Shown in pieces: positions 9,917 through 18,203 of a stretch of DNA of 49,328 nt. Origin of the DNA: Desulfopila_A sp964446655 (lineage in GTDB: Bacteria > Desulfobacterota > Desulfobulbia > Desulfobulbales > Desulfocapsaceae). Position numbers and translations under genes: made by a program. Numbering within the stretch: the first letter of the stretch is position 1; every line of letters begins with the position of its first letter. The notes beneath the pieces were generated by a model that saw only the letters and a program-made list of their open reading frames with translations, searched no databases and had not been told where the DNA came from. The stretch covers positions 1-49,328 of the forward strand of contig CAYUPL010000024.1 of assembly GCA_964446655.1 (NCBI GenBank), given 5' to 3'.

Positions 9917-10269
9917 ATCGTGGCGATCTCTTCCACCCGCCTGTCGATCTTCTCCATCTCCTGCTGTCGGCCTTTTCTTTTGAGTTGTCCGCGGAGTTGC
10001 TCCAGACTATTGCGCAGCTGTGGAAGTATTTCGTTGCGGATGTATTCCCTGGCCTTACCCTGTGTTGTGTTAAACTCATCGGCAAACCGTTCAACGGACT
10101 CTTCGAGTTCCTTTACCGCCTTGCTGTCCGGGACCTTTTGCACTTCTCTGGTGATGTCCTGCAACTGCCTCGACAGCTCTTCAAGTCTGAATTTCAACTC
10201 ACTGTTGAGCCGTTCTGCAGCGGTATCCAGCGATTGCTGCAGTCGCTCCACAATCTTTTGCATCTCCAT
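9913..10269 (-). CDS. Small coiled-coil protein of unknown function
   Basis: 118 residues, highly charged, almost entirely heptad-rich helix (MEMQKIVERLQQSLDTAAER ... DRRVEEIATI) with no signal peptide, membrane segment or cysteine. I do not recognise a family. Several other frames are open here, but this one has the natural composition of a long amphipathic helix and lies in the same orientation as sodC upstream. No strong Shine-Dalgarno is seen. The frame is open upstream only to a TAA, without another start codon. The stop codon lies inside repeat copy A. Confidence 0.6.
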   Translation of the reverse strand: MEMQKIVERLQQSLDTAAERLNSELKFRLEELSRQLQDITREVQKVPDSKAVKELEESVERFADEFNTTQGKAREYIRNEILPQLRNSLEQLRGQLKRKGRQQEMEKIDRRVEEIATI

Positions 10270-10374
10270 TTCTACCGCTTCAGCCGTTCGTGAAATATCG
10301 CGTGTTATTTTTTCAAGAGTTGCCGATCCGGCGGAGCCTTGTATTACTTATTACTCGGCCCACTTTTCGCCGTA

Positions 10375-10905
10375 TTACTTCGCCACAACTCCGCAGGCAA
10401 TACGTGCACCGCCCCCGCCAAGTGGTTCCGGCGAGTCGGAGTAATTGTCGCCGCCCGCATGAATCATCAGCGTTCGACCGGGAAGATCAGAGAGCTTCAG
10501 CCGCGGCGCCAGCACCGGGTGCACCGCCTGTCCGGCAGCATCTACATAAAGAGCGGGCAGATCACCCAGATGGCCGTCACCATAAGGGCCTTTATGGGCG
10601 TTGGTTTCGGCAGGATCATAATGGCCACCGGCGGCAAGCCCGGCAACCATGTGGCCATCCTTGGTCATGGGACTGCAGTCCGCCGTGGCGTGAACATGGA
10701 AACCGTGTAATCCCGGGGTGAGTCCTGTGAGGTCAGGGGTAAAAAGCGTGCCGTACTCTGTTTCCTCGACCTTTATAGTGCCGATACCGGTTTCAACACC
10801 CTCGGCTGATATCTGATGCATCTCAACAACCATCTCGGCGGCCCAGGCTGTTGCCGTCGTCATCGCCATAAACACGAAGAAAAAAACGAGGGATTTGGTT
10901 TTCAT
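10375..10905 (-). CDS. sodC: Copper/zinc superoxide dismutase, exported
   Basis: Dismutates superoxide in the periplasm. The start is the ATG at 10905, preceded by AAGGAG at about 6 bases, rather than an upstream in-frame ATG at 10932. The product (176 residues) begins with a signal peptide (MKTKSLVFFFVFMAM, cleaved near AWA-AE). Metal ligands are visible in GFHVHATADC, the zinc-loop region GGHYDPAETNAHKGP with DGHLGDLP, and MIHAGGDNYSD. The conserved disulfide cysteines are in ADCSP and RIACGVV. Length is normal for bacterial SodC. It fits protection of an anaerobe from external superoxide. No regulatory site was identified. Confidence 0.95.
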   Translation of the reverse strand: MKTKSLVFFFVFMAMTTATAWAAEMVVEMHQISAEGVETGIGTIKVEETEYGTLFTPDLTGLTPGLHGFHVHATADCSPMTKDGHMVAGLAAGGHYDPAETNAHKGPYGDGHLGDLPALYVDAAGQAVHPVLAPRLKLSDLPGRTLMIHAGGDNYSDSPEPLGGGGARIACGVVAK

Positions 10906-11313
10906 ATTTTCTCCTTTTTTCCTAAACGACATTTTGTGCCCGGAGAATTGCCCCGAACACCCATTACAACGTAATTATACTCTATCTTTTTATGCAATAT
11001 CCAGACTGCATTTCGAACAATCGTGCGCGGCGGCATCCTCCAGAAAGACGTTTACTCACTCATCTGTATACATGTCCGTGAGGAGCTGAGCCGAACCTTG
11101 CAGCATCACAGTATCAAACTAATACAGGACAGCACCGGGTCAAGCGGAAAAGATTTCCCATTATTTTTCAGCCGAGCGCAACGGGTCCGCAGAAATTTTT
11201 CTGGAGAAATCAGAGACAGTACGATAAGCTGACATATGTGGATATGGTTAGGGATTTATTTTACATACAGTTGTTCTTCTTCTCCGGTTTTTCGCCGCTG
11301 CGTTAATTGACTT
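10906..11313. other. Divergent spacer between sodC and the helicase gene
   Basis: About 400 bases. Promoters for both flanking genes must lie here, but I cannot pick convincing -35/-10 pairs. Short open frames (for example on the plus strand at 11023-11232) lack a good start signal or recognisable similarity. Confidence 0.4.
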
Positions 11314-12810
11314 ATGGATCCAATTACACTGATCGCTCTTGCCTCTGCTGCCGGCTTTGTTTTCCGGAGGATGTCCGGTTTCGATAGCAAAAAGAAGACC
11401 GGTCTGAGCAGGATCCTGCCGCGACGTTCCCGGATAACGCCGGGACGACTGCAGAAAACCGGGGCAGGAGTCGATATCGACGAGATCGAGGAGCTGTCGG
11501 AATACAGCTTTGTTAAAAAACTGGTCGATGCCCGCTTCCCCATTATTTTTGTTACCGGCGGTGCCGGTACCGGGAAGACTACCTTTGTCAACTGGCTTAT
11601 GCACCATTACTCCGGCGGTGTGCTGCTGGCAGCGCCCACGTCCATTGCGGCGACCAATATCGATGGCAAGACCCTTAATGCCCTGTTCCAGCTCCCTCTA
11701 CAGTGGATTTCCCAGAGTGCCATAAAAACGGCGCCCTACCGCCAGGATATAAAAAACGCCAGGCTATTGATTATCGATGAGATATCCATGGTTAATGCCA
11801 ATATGCTCGATGGTGTCAGTGCTTTTCTGCGGAAAAACAGGGGAGTGGACCAGCCTTTTGGCGGACTGCCTCTTATTCTGGTGGGAGATCTGTTTCAGCT
11901 TCCTCCAGTTGTCAAACCGGGATTAATGGAATTTTTTGACAGGTTCTATGGAGGAGAAACACGATTTTACGCCTCACGGGCCCTGGTGGAAACCTCCATC
12001 ACCTACTACGCCGTTGAATTAACGAAAACGTTTCGTCAGTTCGACAGGGTTTTTGTCGAAATTCTCTCCGATATCCGCGAAGGGAGAAATCTGGAAAATG
12101 CCGTACGGATTATCAATTCCAGCTGCACCATAACCGATTCGCCGCCGGATGGGGCCGTCTGGCTTGCTCCGCGAAGATCGGAGGTCGATAATGCCAACTG
12201 GACCAGGCTGCAGGGGCTTGGCGGGCGGTTGTTTCGTTTTGAGGGCCGGATTGAGGGCGACTTCCGGTTAACGGCGGAAAATCTCCCTTCGCCGATGATG
12301 CTCGATGTCAAGGTCGGCGCCCAGGTGATGTTCACCCAGAATGATCCGCTCAAGCGCTGGGTCAACGGCACGGTTGGTGTGATTGAAAGTGTCACCGATG
12401 AAATCATCGTCCGGACGCAGCCTTACGGCAAAAAAGTGCGGGTGGCGCAGGCCGAGTGGGCCAATTTCAGATACAGCTGGAACCATAAAACCAGGCGCAT
12501 TGAAAAGGAAGTGGTGGGCAGCTTTCATCAGTTTCCCTTGATTCTGGCGTGGGCCGTTACCATACATAAGAGCCAGGGCAAGACCATCGAGAGGGTTCAT
12601 CTTGATTTGGGGCGCGGTGTCTTTGCCTTTGGCCAGACCTACGTAGCCTTGAGCAGATGTCGTGAACTAAAAGGACTGACCCTGTCCAGACCGCTCCATG
12701 TTGAAGATATAAAGGTGGATCGGGCTTCGCAGCTCTTCAACGACCACCTGCATGATCTGATGGAAAAACTTCCCCGGGAGAAGATGCTCGAGGCTCTGGC
12801 GGAGCCATAG
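11314..12810 (+). CDS. PIF1-like SF1B DNA helicase
   Basis: ATP-dependent 5'-3' helicase of the PIF1/RecD2 group (498 residues). Motifs in order: Walker A GGAGTGKTT (residues 82-90), motif Ia APTSIAATNI, Walker B LLIIDEISM, motif III LVGDLFQLPPV, KTFRQ (motif IV), a middle insertion with an SH3-like segment, and C-terminal VTIHKSQGKT and YVALSRCREL (motifs V and VI). The first 20 residues are hydrophobic and are followed by a basic stretch (KKKTG ... PRRSR), an extension not needed for the helicase core. The ATG at 11314 has a poor Shine-Dalgarno, and the next ATG (11371) has GGAGG directly abutting it, so the start is uncertain. It is a stand-alone gene, so the role (repair, G-quadruplex or replication restart) is not shown by context. 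Confidence 0.9.
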   Translation: MDPITLIALASAAGFVFRRMSGFDSKKKTGLSRILPRRSRITPGRLQKTGAGVDIDEIEELSEYSFVKKLVDARFPIIFVTGGAGTGKTTFVNWLMHHYSGGVLLAAPTSIAATNIDGKTLNALFQLPLQWISQSAIKTAPYRQDIKNARLLIIDEISMVNANMLDGVSAFLRKNRGVDQPFGGLPLILVGDLFQLPPVVKPGLMEFFDRFYGGETRFYASRALVETSITYYAVELTKTFRQFDRVFVEILSDIREGRNLENAVRIINSSCTITDSPPDGAVWLAPRRSEVDNANWTRLQGLGGRLFRFEGRIEGDFRLTAENLPSPMMLDVKVGAQVMFTQNDPLKRWVNGTVGVIESVTDEIIVRTQPYGKKVRVAQAEWANFRYSWNHKTRRIEKEVVGSFHQFPLILAWAVTIHKSQGKTIERVHLDLGRGVFAFGQTYVALSRCRELKGLTLSRPLHVEDIKVDRASQLFNDHLHDLMEKLPREKMLEALAEP

Positions 12811-12820
12811 ACAGACTATA

Positions 12821-12846
12821 GTGCATCAGCTCCAGCGCTGCTGCAC
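12821..12846. terminator. Hairpin between convergent helicase and fbpC genes
   Basis: GTGCA-t-CAGC (12821-12830) pairs with GCTG-c-TGCAC (12837-12846) around a 6-base loop, 11 bases past the helicase stop. No clear U-run on either strand, so termination is only suggested by position. Confidence 0.35.
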
Positions 12847-12884
12847 CAGCTCGGCAAAATAGCGCTATGATCTGTCGTAAGGCT

Positions 12885-13949
12885 TCAGGATGTTTTTTCG
12901 GGAAAAACCACCAGATGGCGGATATCAGCCTGAATCCCTATTTTTTCACCGATTCCGTGAGAGCAATGGCTCGGCACCAGAGCCTGGACCAGGTTGCCGT
13001 CTTGAAGACGGAGGGTATAGAGAATATTGGGGCCGCGGAAATCACAGCGTACCACCTCGGCCCTTAATGAACTGTGATCGTCGTGGATCACATCTTCCGG
13101 TCTGACCAATACACTTACTCCATAACCATTGCACCTGCTTGCGCTAGTGGAAGCAGAAGCAGAGGACGGATTTACCAGCAGGCCGAGGCCTGTTTGCAGG
13201 TCTCCATTTTTCGTAATCACCCCCGGTAGCAGCACTCCTTCGCCGATGAACCCGGCAACAAAGCGGTTTTTGGGGCGATGATACAGGTTGTAGGCCCTGT
13301 CCCACTGCTGCAGGCAACCATCGAACATGACACCGATTTCGTCGGCCATGGCAAAAGCCTCCATCTGATCGTGGGTGACCAGCAGGGCGGTCAGCTGTTC
13401 CTGCCGCAGGATCTCGCCGACTTCCCGGGCCAGTTTTTCTCGGATCTCCATATCCAGACTTGAAAACGGTTCATCGAGAAGCAGCAGTTCCGGCCGTGGC
13501 GCCATGGCCCGTGCCAGGGCGATTCGCTGCTGCTGTCCACCTGAAAGCTGGTGGGGATAGAGCGAGCCGCTTTTTTCCAGGCCGATCAGCCGGAGGAGTT
13601 CGCTGACCCGTTGCTGCCGCTCCGCCTCTTTCTTACGGTGGAGTCCAAAGGCTATGTTTTCGGTGACAGTGAGATGAGGAAAAAGGGCCAGATCCTGAAA
13701 TACCATGCCTACCCTGCGTTTTTCCGGCGAGATTGAGGTTTGCGCCTCGGCGACGATTCTGCCGCCGAGGCGGATCTCGCCCGAGCGCACGGATTGAAAT
13801 CCGGCGATGGCGCGCAGAAGTGTGGTCTTGCCGCAGCCACTGGGGCCCAGCAGGCAGCCGATGGTTCCGCTGTTGAGCTGCAGGCTTACTCCTTTGACAA
13901 TGTCCTCTTCCTCATAGCCGATACAGGCCTTGTTTACCGTCAGTTTCAT
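12885..13949 (-). CDS. fbpC: Ferric iron ABC transporter ATP-binding protein
   Basis: ATPase driving Fe(III) import (354 residues). Walker A GPSGCGKTT, Q-loop MVFQDLALF, signature LSGGQQQR, Walker B LLLLDEPFSSLD, H-loop VTHD, then a C-terminal TOBE-like regulatory domain from about residue 230, as in FbpC/PotA-type ATPases. Start ATG 13949 is preceded by GGAG at 10 bases. It follows the permease stop by 7 bases. Third gene of a binding protein - permease - ATPase operon. Confidence 0.92.
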   Translation of the reverse strand: MKLTVNKACIGYEEEDIVKGVSLQLNSGTIGCLLGPSGCGKTTLLRAIAGFQSVRSGEIRLGGRIVAEAQTSISPEKRRVGMVFQDLALFPHLTVTENIAFGLHRKKEAERQQRVSELLRLIGLEKSGSLYPHQLSGGQQQRIALARAMAPRPELLLLDEPFSSLDMEIREKLAREVGEILRQEQLTALLVTHDQMEAFAMADEIGVMFDGCLQQWDRAYNLYHRPKNRFVAGFIGEGVLLPGVITKNGDLQTGLGLLVNPSSASASTSASRCNGYGVSVLVRPEDVIHDDHSSLRAEVVRCDFRGPNILYTLRLQDGNLVQALVPSHCSHGIGEKIGIQADIRHLVVFPEKTS

Positions 13950-13956
13950 GGAATAT

Positions 13957-15636
13957 TTACTCCGGAGTTTGTCTTCTTGTCCTGCTGATCGTTCTGCTCA
14001 GCAGGATTACAGGGAGGATGCCCACCATGACAATAGTGAGAGCGGCCAAGCTGGATTCGGCCAGAAATTCGTCGGAAGCCAGCTCAAAGGCTCGAACCGC
14101 CAGAGTATTGAAGTTAAATGGTCGTAAAACCAAGGTTGCCGGCAGTTCCTTTAATACATCGACAAAAACCAGAAGCAGAGCTGTCAGCAGGCTGCCTTTT
14201 ATGATAGGCAGATGCACTCGCCCGAGGACCTGCAGAGGCCGAAGCCCCAGGATTCGAGCTGCGTCATCCATGGATGGCTTGATCTTGCCGAGACCCGCTT
14301 CGGTGCTGTGCAGCGCTACAGCTGTAAAGCGGGCCATATAGGCAAAGAGCAGGGCAGCCACGGTCCCACTGAAAAGCAGTCCTGTGGAGTAGTGGAAAGT
14401 CTGGCGCATCCAGCCGTCGATGAAATTGTCCAGCCAGGCGAAAGGGATGATAACTCCAATGGCGATGACAAGCCCCGGAACGGCATAGCCCATACCCGCC
14501 ATCTTTACCGCAATAGCGACCACGGGAGTTGGACGCAGTCTTTTGCCGTATGCCAAAAGAAGCGCCGGTAGCAGGGTGAGAAGGGCGGCGGCCATGGCCA
14601 GCAGCAGACTGTTGCGGATTAATACCGGAAAAGTCGTATCATAAGCGGAATCCCAGGTGGCAATCAACCAGAAACCGAGTTGACCTGCCGGTAACAGGAA
14701 CCCGAAAAAGAGCGGTATGAAGCAGACCGCAAAGGCGGCCAGGGCAGGCAAACCTTGCAACGAATAACCAGGTAGATGCTGGTGTCGTCTACTGGTGTGA
14801 TGATAGCGCGCCTGTTTCCGTGACCATCGTTCCAGGATGATGAGGACCATGACAAAAAGCATCATCAGGGCGGCAAGCTGTGCTGCGGCATCGATATCGC
14901 CCAAGCCGAACCAGGTGCGGAAGATACCGGTGGTCAGAGTGGTGACTCCGAAATATTGAACGGTACCGAAATCCGCCAGGGTTTCCATGAGGACCAGAGT
15001 CAAACCGGCGATGACGGCCGGCCGGGCCAGCGGCAGAGCGATTTTAAAGAAAGAGCGCCACGGTCCGCATCCTAAAGTACGGCTGATTTCAAGGACACAG
15101 ACCGATTGTTGCAGAAAGGCCGCACGGGCCAGCAGGTAGACATAGGGATAGAGGACCAGAGAAAGCATGACAATGGCCCCGGTAAGGGACCGAATCCTGG
15201 GGAACCAGTAGTCTCCATAGCCCCAGTCGAACCAGACGCGCAGAGTGCTCTGTACCGGCCCGGCAAAATCAAACATGCCTGTGTAAGTGTAGGCGATAAT
15301 GTAGGCAGGCATGGCCATGGGCAGTAATAAGGCCCATTGAAAGATGTTACGACCGGGAAAACGGCACAAGGTGCAGAGCCAGGCGGTGGACACCCCGAGC
15401 AGCAGCGTACCTGCTCCAACTCCAATCATCAGCACTATGGTGTTGCCGATGTAGGAAGGTAATACGGTGGAGGCCAGATGCCGCCATACTTCACCGGCGG
15501 GTCGAAAAACCGCGGCCGAAACCACCAGTACCGGCAGCGACAGCACCAAGGCTATGAGCGGGATTCCGATGTCCCAGGAAACATCGGGGCGGTTTCTCCG
15601 ATATTTCTCGGTGGAGCGGTGGAAAAATCGTTTCAT
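13957..15636 (-). CDS. fbpB: Ferric iron ABC transporter permease (fused two-domain)
   Basis: Inner-membrane channel for Fe(III) (559 residues). It has about 12 hydrophobic segments arranged as two tandem binding-protein-dependent permease domains, typical of FbpB/AfuB. An EAA-like cytoplasmic loop is visible in each half (for example EISRTLGCGPWRSFFKIALP and DDAARILGLRPLQVLGRVHL). The Shine-Dalgarno at 15636 is weak. It lies 154 bases downstream of fbpA with a strong hairpin between, which usually lets the binding protein be made in excess. Confidence 0.92.
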   Translation of the reverse strand: MKRFFHRSTEKYRRNRPDVSWDIGIPLIALVLSLPVLVVSAAVFRPAGEVWRHLASTVLPSYIGNTIVLMIGVGAGTLLLGVSTAWLCTLCRFPGRNIFQWALLLPMAMPAYIIAYTYTGMFDFAGPVQSTLRVWFDWGYGDYWFPRIRSLTGAIVMLSLVLYPYVYLLARAAFLQQSVCVLEISRTLGCGPWRSFFKIALPLARPAVIAGLTLVLMETLADFGTVQYFGVTTLTTGIFRTWFGLGDIDAAAQLAALMMLFVMVLIILERWSRKQARYHHTSRRHQHLPGYSLQGLPALAAFAVCFIPLFFGFLLPAGQLGFWLIATWDSAYDTTFPVLIRNSLLLAMAAALLTLLPALLLAYGKRLRPTPVVAIAVKMAGMGYAVPGLVIAIGVIIPFAWLDNFIDGWMRQTFHYSTGLLFSGTVAALLFAYMARFTAVALHSTEAGLGKIKPSMDDAARILGLRPLQVLGRVHLPIIKGSLLTALLLVFVDVLKELPATLVLRPFNFNTLAVRAFELASDEFLAESSLAALTIVMVGILPVILLSRTISRTRRQTPE

Positions 15637-15717
15637 GTTGGTACTGAAGCCGTGCAGAAAAGATCGCAGCTCGTAGGGGTAATGATTGCTACGTCGCAGA
15701 ACATACGGTTGTATGGA

Positions 15718-15761
15718 CCGTCCGTCTTCCGGGCCTTGAGCGTGGCCCGGAAGACGGACGG
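15718..15761 (-). promoter_or_regulatory. Perfect 18-bp inverted repeat between fbpA and fbpB
   Basis: 15718-15735 and 15744-15761 are exact reverse complements (18 bp) around an 8-base loop. No U-run follows on the minus strand, so it is better explained as an mRNA-stabilising or partial-attenuation hairpin in the fbpA-fbpB spacer than as a full terminator. Confidence 0.6.
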
Positions 15762-15790
15762 GTTGGTGGACGCAGTTCTCTTCACGGGAC

Positions 15791-16819
15791 TTACTTCCAT
15801 CCGGCCCGGTCCATCAAGCGCAGTCCTGCACTGCTGTGTTCCCCCAGTTTTGCCAAGGGGATGTCGTCAGCCCTAAAAGTACCCCAGGAGGAGACGGTTT
15901 CACCGACATCGACGCCGCTGCGGACTGGAAACTCGTAATTGGCATTGGCGTACCAGGCCTGTGATTCCTCACTGACGAGGAATTCCAGTAAGCGGATGGC
16001 ATTTTCGCGATTGCCGGCATATCGGGTCACTCCGGCACCGCTGACATTGACATGCGTGCCATAACCATCCTGATCAGGCCAGATCAAGCCAACCTTGCCG
16101 GCAGTAGTGCGCTGCTCCTGATCACCGTTGAGCATACCGCCGAGGTAATAGGTATTCACCACTGCCAAGTCACATTGTCCCGCCGCGACAGCGGCGATCT
16201 GATCACGATCGCCCCCCTGCGGTGGCCTGGCCAGGTTCGCCATCAGACCCTTGACCCAGGCTTCGGTCTCTTCAGCACCTTTATGGGCGATCATTGCTGC
16301 CACCAAAGACTGATTATAAACATTGTTTGACGAACGGATGCATATTGTATTGCCAAGATTTGGATCAGCCAGGTCGGCATAGTTTTTAATCCTGGTCGGG
16401 TCAAACCGGTCTTTGGCATAGACAATAACCCGGGCTCTCATGGAAAGACCGAACCAGTGCCCCTGTGAATCCCGCAGAGAAGCAGGGATGGCCTCTTCCA
16501 AGATCGGTGACTGCATGGGTTGAAAGATGTCGGCCGCCATGGCTTTGTTCAGATTGCCCGCATCGACGGTGAGAAGCACATCGACTTTGGTATTTCTCCC
16601 CTCTTTCTGCAGGCGCTCCAGCAACGCTTCTGATTTTCCGGCGACCAGGTTGACTTTAATGCCGCTTTCTTCGGTGAAGCGATCCAGCAACGGTTTTATC
16701 AAGGCTTCCTGACGAGCCGAGTAGATATTGACCTCATCGGCTGCCGCTACCGGGGCCGACTGCCCGGTGAGCAGCACAGCCGATAGAAAGAGTAAGGAAA
16801 AAAGCATCGGTTTTCGCAT
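15791..16819 (-). CDS. fbpA: Ferric iron-binding periplasmic protein
   Basis: Periplasmic Fe(III)-binding protein of the FbpA/FutA class (342 residues). Signal peptide MRKPMLFSLLFLSAVLL with cleavage near AAA-DE. The mature protein starts VNIYSARQEALI, a hallmark of the family. The adjacent tyrosines in VVNTYYLGGML are the expected iron ligands, and SMRARVIVYAKDRF and GAGVTRYAGN are conserved blocks. GGAG precedes the ATG. First gene of the iron-import operon. A palindrome resembling a DtxR/IdeR box lies 95-113 bases upstream. Confidence 0.93.
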   Translation of the reverse strand: MRKPMLFSLLFLSAVLLTGQSAPVAAADEVNIYSARQEALIKPLLDRFTEESGIKVNLVAGKSEALLERLQKEGRNTKVDVLLTVDAGNLNKAMAADIFQPMQSPILEEAIPASLRDSQGHWFGLSMRARVIVYAKDRFDPTRIKNYADLADPNLGNTICIRSSNNVYNQSLVAAMIAHKGAEETEAWVKGLMANLARPPQGGDRDQIAAVAAGQCDLAVVNTYYLGGMLNGDQEQRTTAGKVGLIWPDQDGYGTHVNVSGAGVTRYAGNRENAIRLLEFLVSEESQAWYANANYEFPVRSGVDVGETVSSWGTFRADDIPLAKLGEHSSAGLRLMDRAGWK

Positions 16820-16913
16820 TTTAGATCTCCATTTTTGTGATAAATTCAGAAAAACAACGTTTTAGCTACGTGATTGCGCGTATCCCGTATCTTGAGTGCG
16901 ACAATGTAGCACA

Positions 16914-16932
16914 TTAGATTAAGGAAGTCTAA
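16914..16932. promoter_or_regulatory. DtxR/IdeR-like box upstream of fbpA
   Basis: TTAGATTAAGGAAGTCTAA has TTAGA/TCTAA arms and agrees with the DtxR/IdeR consensus at 13 of 19 positions by hand count. Its position upstream of an iron-import operon supports iron-responsive control. No Fur 19-mer was seen here. It overlaps the end of the MGMT remnant. Confidence 0.35.
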
Positions 16933-17140
16933 TATAATTTGCTTCTAAGAATAAAATATGCGGCGCAGAACTCAGGTCTTGAGAAGGGGTTTACGAAATG
17001 GAATCCGTCCCCACTCTTGCCCCAGCGGTATCCGTCGCGTATCCTGCCGTCTTTTGCGACAAATCTGTGGCATGGAATCGCTGCGGCACGATTATTTACG
17101 GAGCAGGCGGCGGCTACTGAGCGGGCTCTGGAAGCAGTGC
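16929..17140 (-). pseudogene. Remnant of O6-alkylguanine-DNA alkyltransferase (Ogt/Ada type)
   Basis: The minus-strand frame reads SRARSVAAACSVNN, RAAAIPCHRFVAKDG, RIRDGYRWGKSG. This is the active-site segment of methylated-DNA-protein cysteine methyltransferases (family pattern RAV..A...NP...IPCHRV...DG...GYRWG). IPCHR, with the acceptor Cys, is at 17064-17078. Only about 40 residues match. The upstream half of the domain is absent, no start codon is available, and after GYRWGK the sequence stops resembling the family and ends at TAG 16929-16931. The right breakpoint lies near repeat copy B (17202). Read as a decayed fragment, not a working gene. Confidence 0.65.
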
Positions 17141-17201
17141 TGCTTCTCCTGCGGAAGTTACTGCTTCTGTAGTGATAATGGTGTAGGATGATGTATGTGT
17201 G

Positions 17202-17220
17202 TCATGAGAATTCCGGGTTA
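17202..17220 (+). repeat. Short dispersed repeat, copy B
   Basis: TCATGAGAATTCCGGGTTA. Matches copy C (29724) at nearly every base. It sits between the alkyltransferase remnant and the zinc-ribbon gene. Confidence 0.5.
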
Positions 17221-17295
17221 AAGCAAGAGATCAGTCCGAATTCGAAAAAATAGGGAGCAAGTATTTCCTTCACCCGAGAAGCGCAGTATGTAAGT

Positions 17296-17532
17296 ATGAG
17301 TGAGTATACTGAAAAGAAATGTCCCCAGTGTGGGCAACGATTGCGTTTTCCCAAGGGAAAGGGCGGCATCCTTATGGCATGTCCGTCTTGTGGTAAAAAA
17401 TTCCATTCCGATTTTAAACTGGGTGGTATCCAAAAAGGCATCCCGCGAAAGCCTCAGGGGCTGTTGGTCTCTATTTTCGAGATGCCTTGGAAAATAGCCA
17501 GCCGCATCGGAAGATTTTTTCTGTCAAGATAA
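17296..17532 (+). CDS. Small zinc-ribbon protein
   Basis: 78 residues with two CxxC knuckles, CPQCGQ (C9, C12) and CPSCGKKF (C29, C32), forming a zinc-ribbon like the N-terminal zinc motifs of MJ0042/putative zinc-ribbon proteins. It is followed by a short basic-hydrophobic tail (IFEMPWKIASRIGRFFLSR) that could be a membrane-associating helix. No strong Shine-Dalgarno; GAGAAG lies about 20 bases upstream. Function unknown. Confidence 0.7.
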   Translation: MSEYTEKKCPQCGQRLRFPKGKGGILMACPSCGKKFHSDFKLGGIQKGIPRKPQGLLVSIFEMPWKIASRIGRFFLSR

Positions 17533-17644
17533 TGTCGGCAATAGGGCCGATTTTGTGGTCTGCAAGAGAGAAGTGCCATGGAACCATGCTCTTCTCTCTT
17601 GCTGCTTGTGAGGTTATGGGGCACCGGAGAAACAGGTTGGACCA

Positions 17645-17800
17645 TTACTGCCAGAGTACGTCCCTGTCCAGATTCAGTTTGGGAAAACCCTGTTCTGCCG
17701 GAGAGTTCTTTTTTGGAGTTTTCAGCTTGTTGATAGCGCATACAAACTTGCGCCCGTCCTTCACTTTCACCAGCACGTATGCTTCCTGGTTGCCTCTCAT
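17645..17800 (-). CDS. Small protein of unknown function (51 residues)
   Basis: The longer open frame starts 40 codons earlier, but the internal ATG at 17800 is preceded by AAGGAGA at about 6 bases, so this shorter product (MRGNQEAYVLVKVKDGRKFV ... NLDRDVLWQ) is preferred. It is basic, with no membrane segment and a single cysteine. The beta-rich AYVLVKVKDGRKFVCAI suggests a small folded domain. No family recognised. Single gene, transcribed away from the acyl-CoA ligase. Confidence 0.55.
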   Translation of the reverse strand: MRGNQEAYVLVKVKDGRKFVCAINKLKTPKKNSPAEQGFPKLNLDRDVLWQ

Positions 17801-18203
17801 GGTTGTCTCCTTGTTGTTGTGGATTGTAGTAACCATCCAGACAGCGTCCAATTGAACACAATAACCACCAGTAAAGCGTTGACTATCGGTTGAAATATTC
17901 TTTCCGCCATCCATCTTCATGTCGGGCGGTTTCTGAAGCCTGCCACCTCCTCCGTCACAATGAAGTCTCTAATGCAGCACCCATATATTCATGAACCGTT
18001 CCCAGTTTACGGATATTACTGCATTGTAGCAGATTTGTGTTCTTTGATATAGTAGGAATGAATCTCATTTGTGTAAAGGAACAGCTCTACCATTTCGATA
18101 AATAAGTATCCCACCAAAATAGACCTGTATTGTAAATGGAGAAGAGATGAAATATAGTGGGGCCATACAACAGACTCAACTTATGATCAGGAGGTTACCA
18201 TCA
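17801..18203. other. Divergent spacer upstream of the second acyl-CoA ligase
   Basis: About 400 bases between two divergent genes. No further gene, repeat or recognisable operator was found. An in-frame upstream ATG (18147, preceded by GGAGAAGAG) is a possible alternative start for the ligase. Confidence 0.4.

Noticed and set aside
9920..10444. 174-codon plus-strand ORF over the coiled-coil and sodC genes
   Set aside because: Ser/Arg-rich low-complexity translation, antisense to a coiled-coil frame and to the end of sodC.
11023..11232. 69-codon plus-strand ORF between sodC and the helicase
   Set aside because: No Shine-Dalgarno, no recognisable similarity, and an expected promoter region for two divergent genes.
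16958..17191. Plus-strand Arg/Cys-rich ORF
   Set aside because: It is the antisense shadow of the alkyltransferase remnant, which has recognisable family sequence on the other strand.
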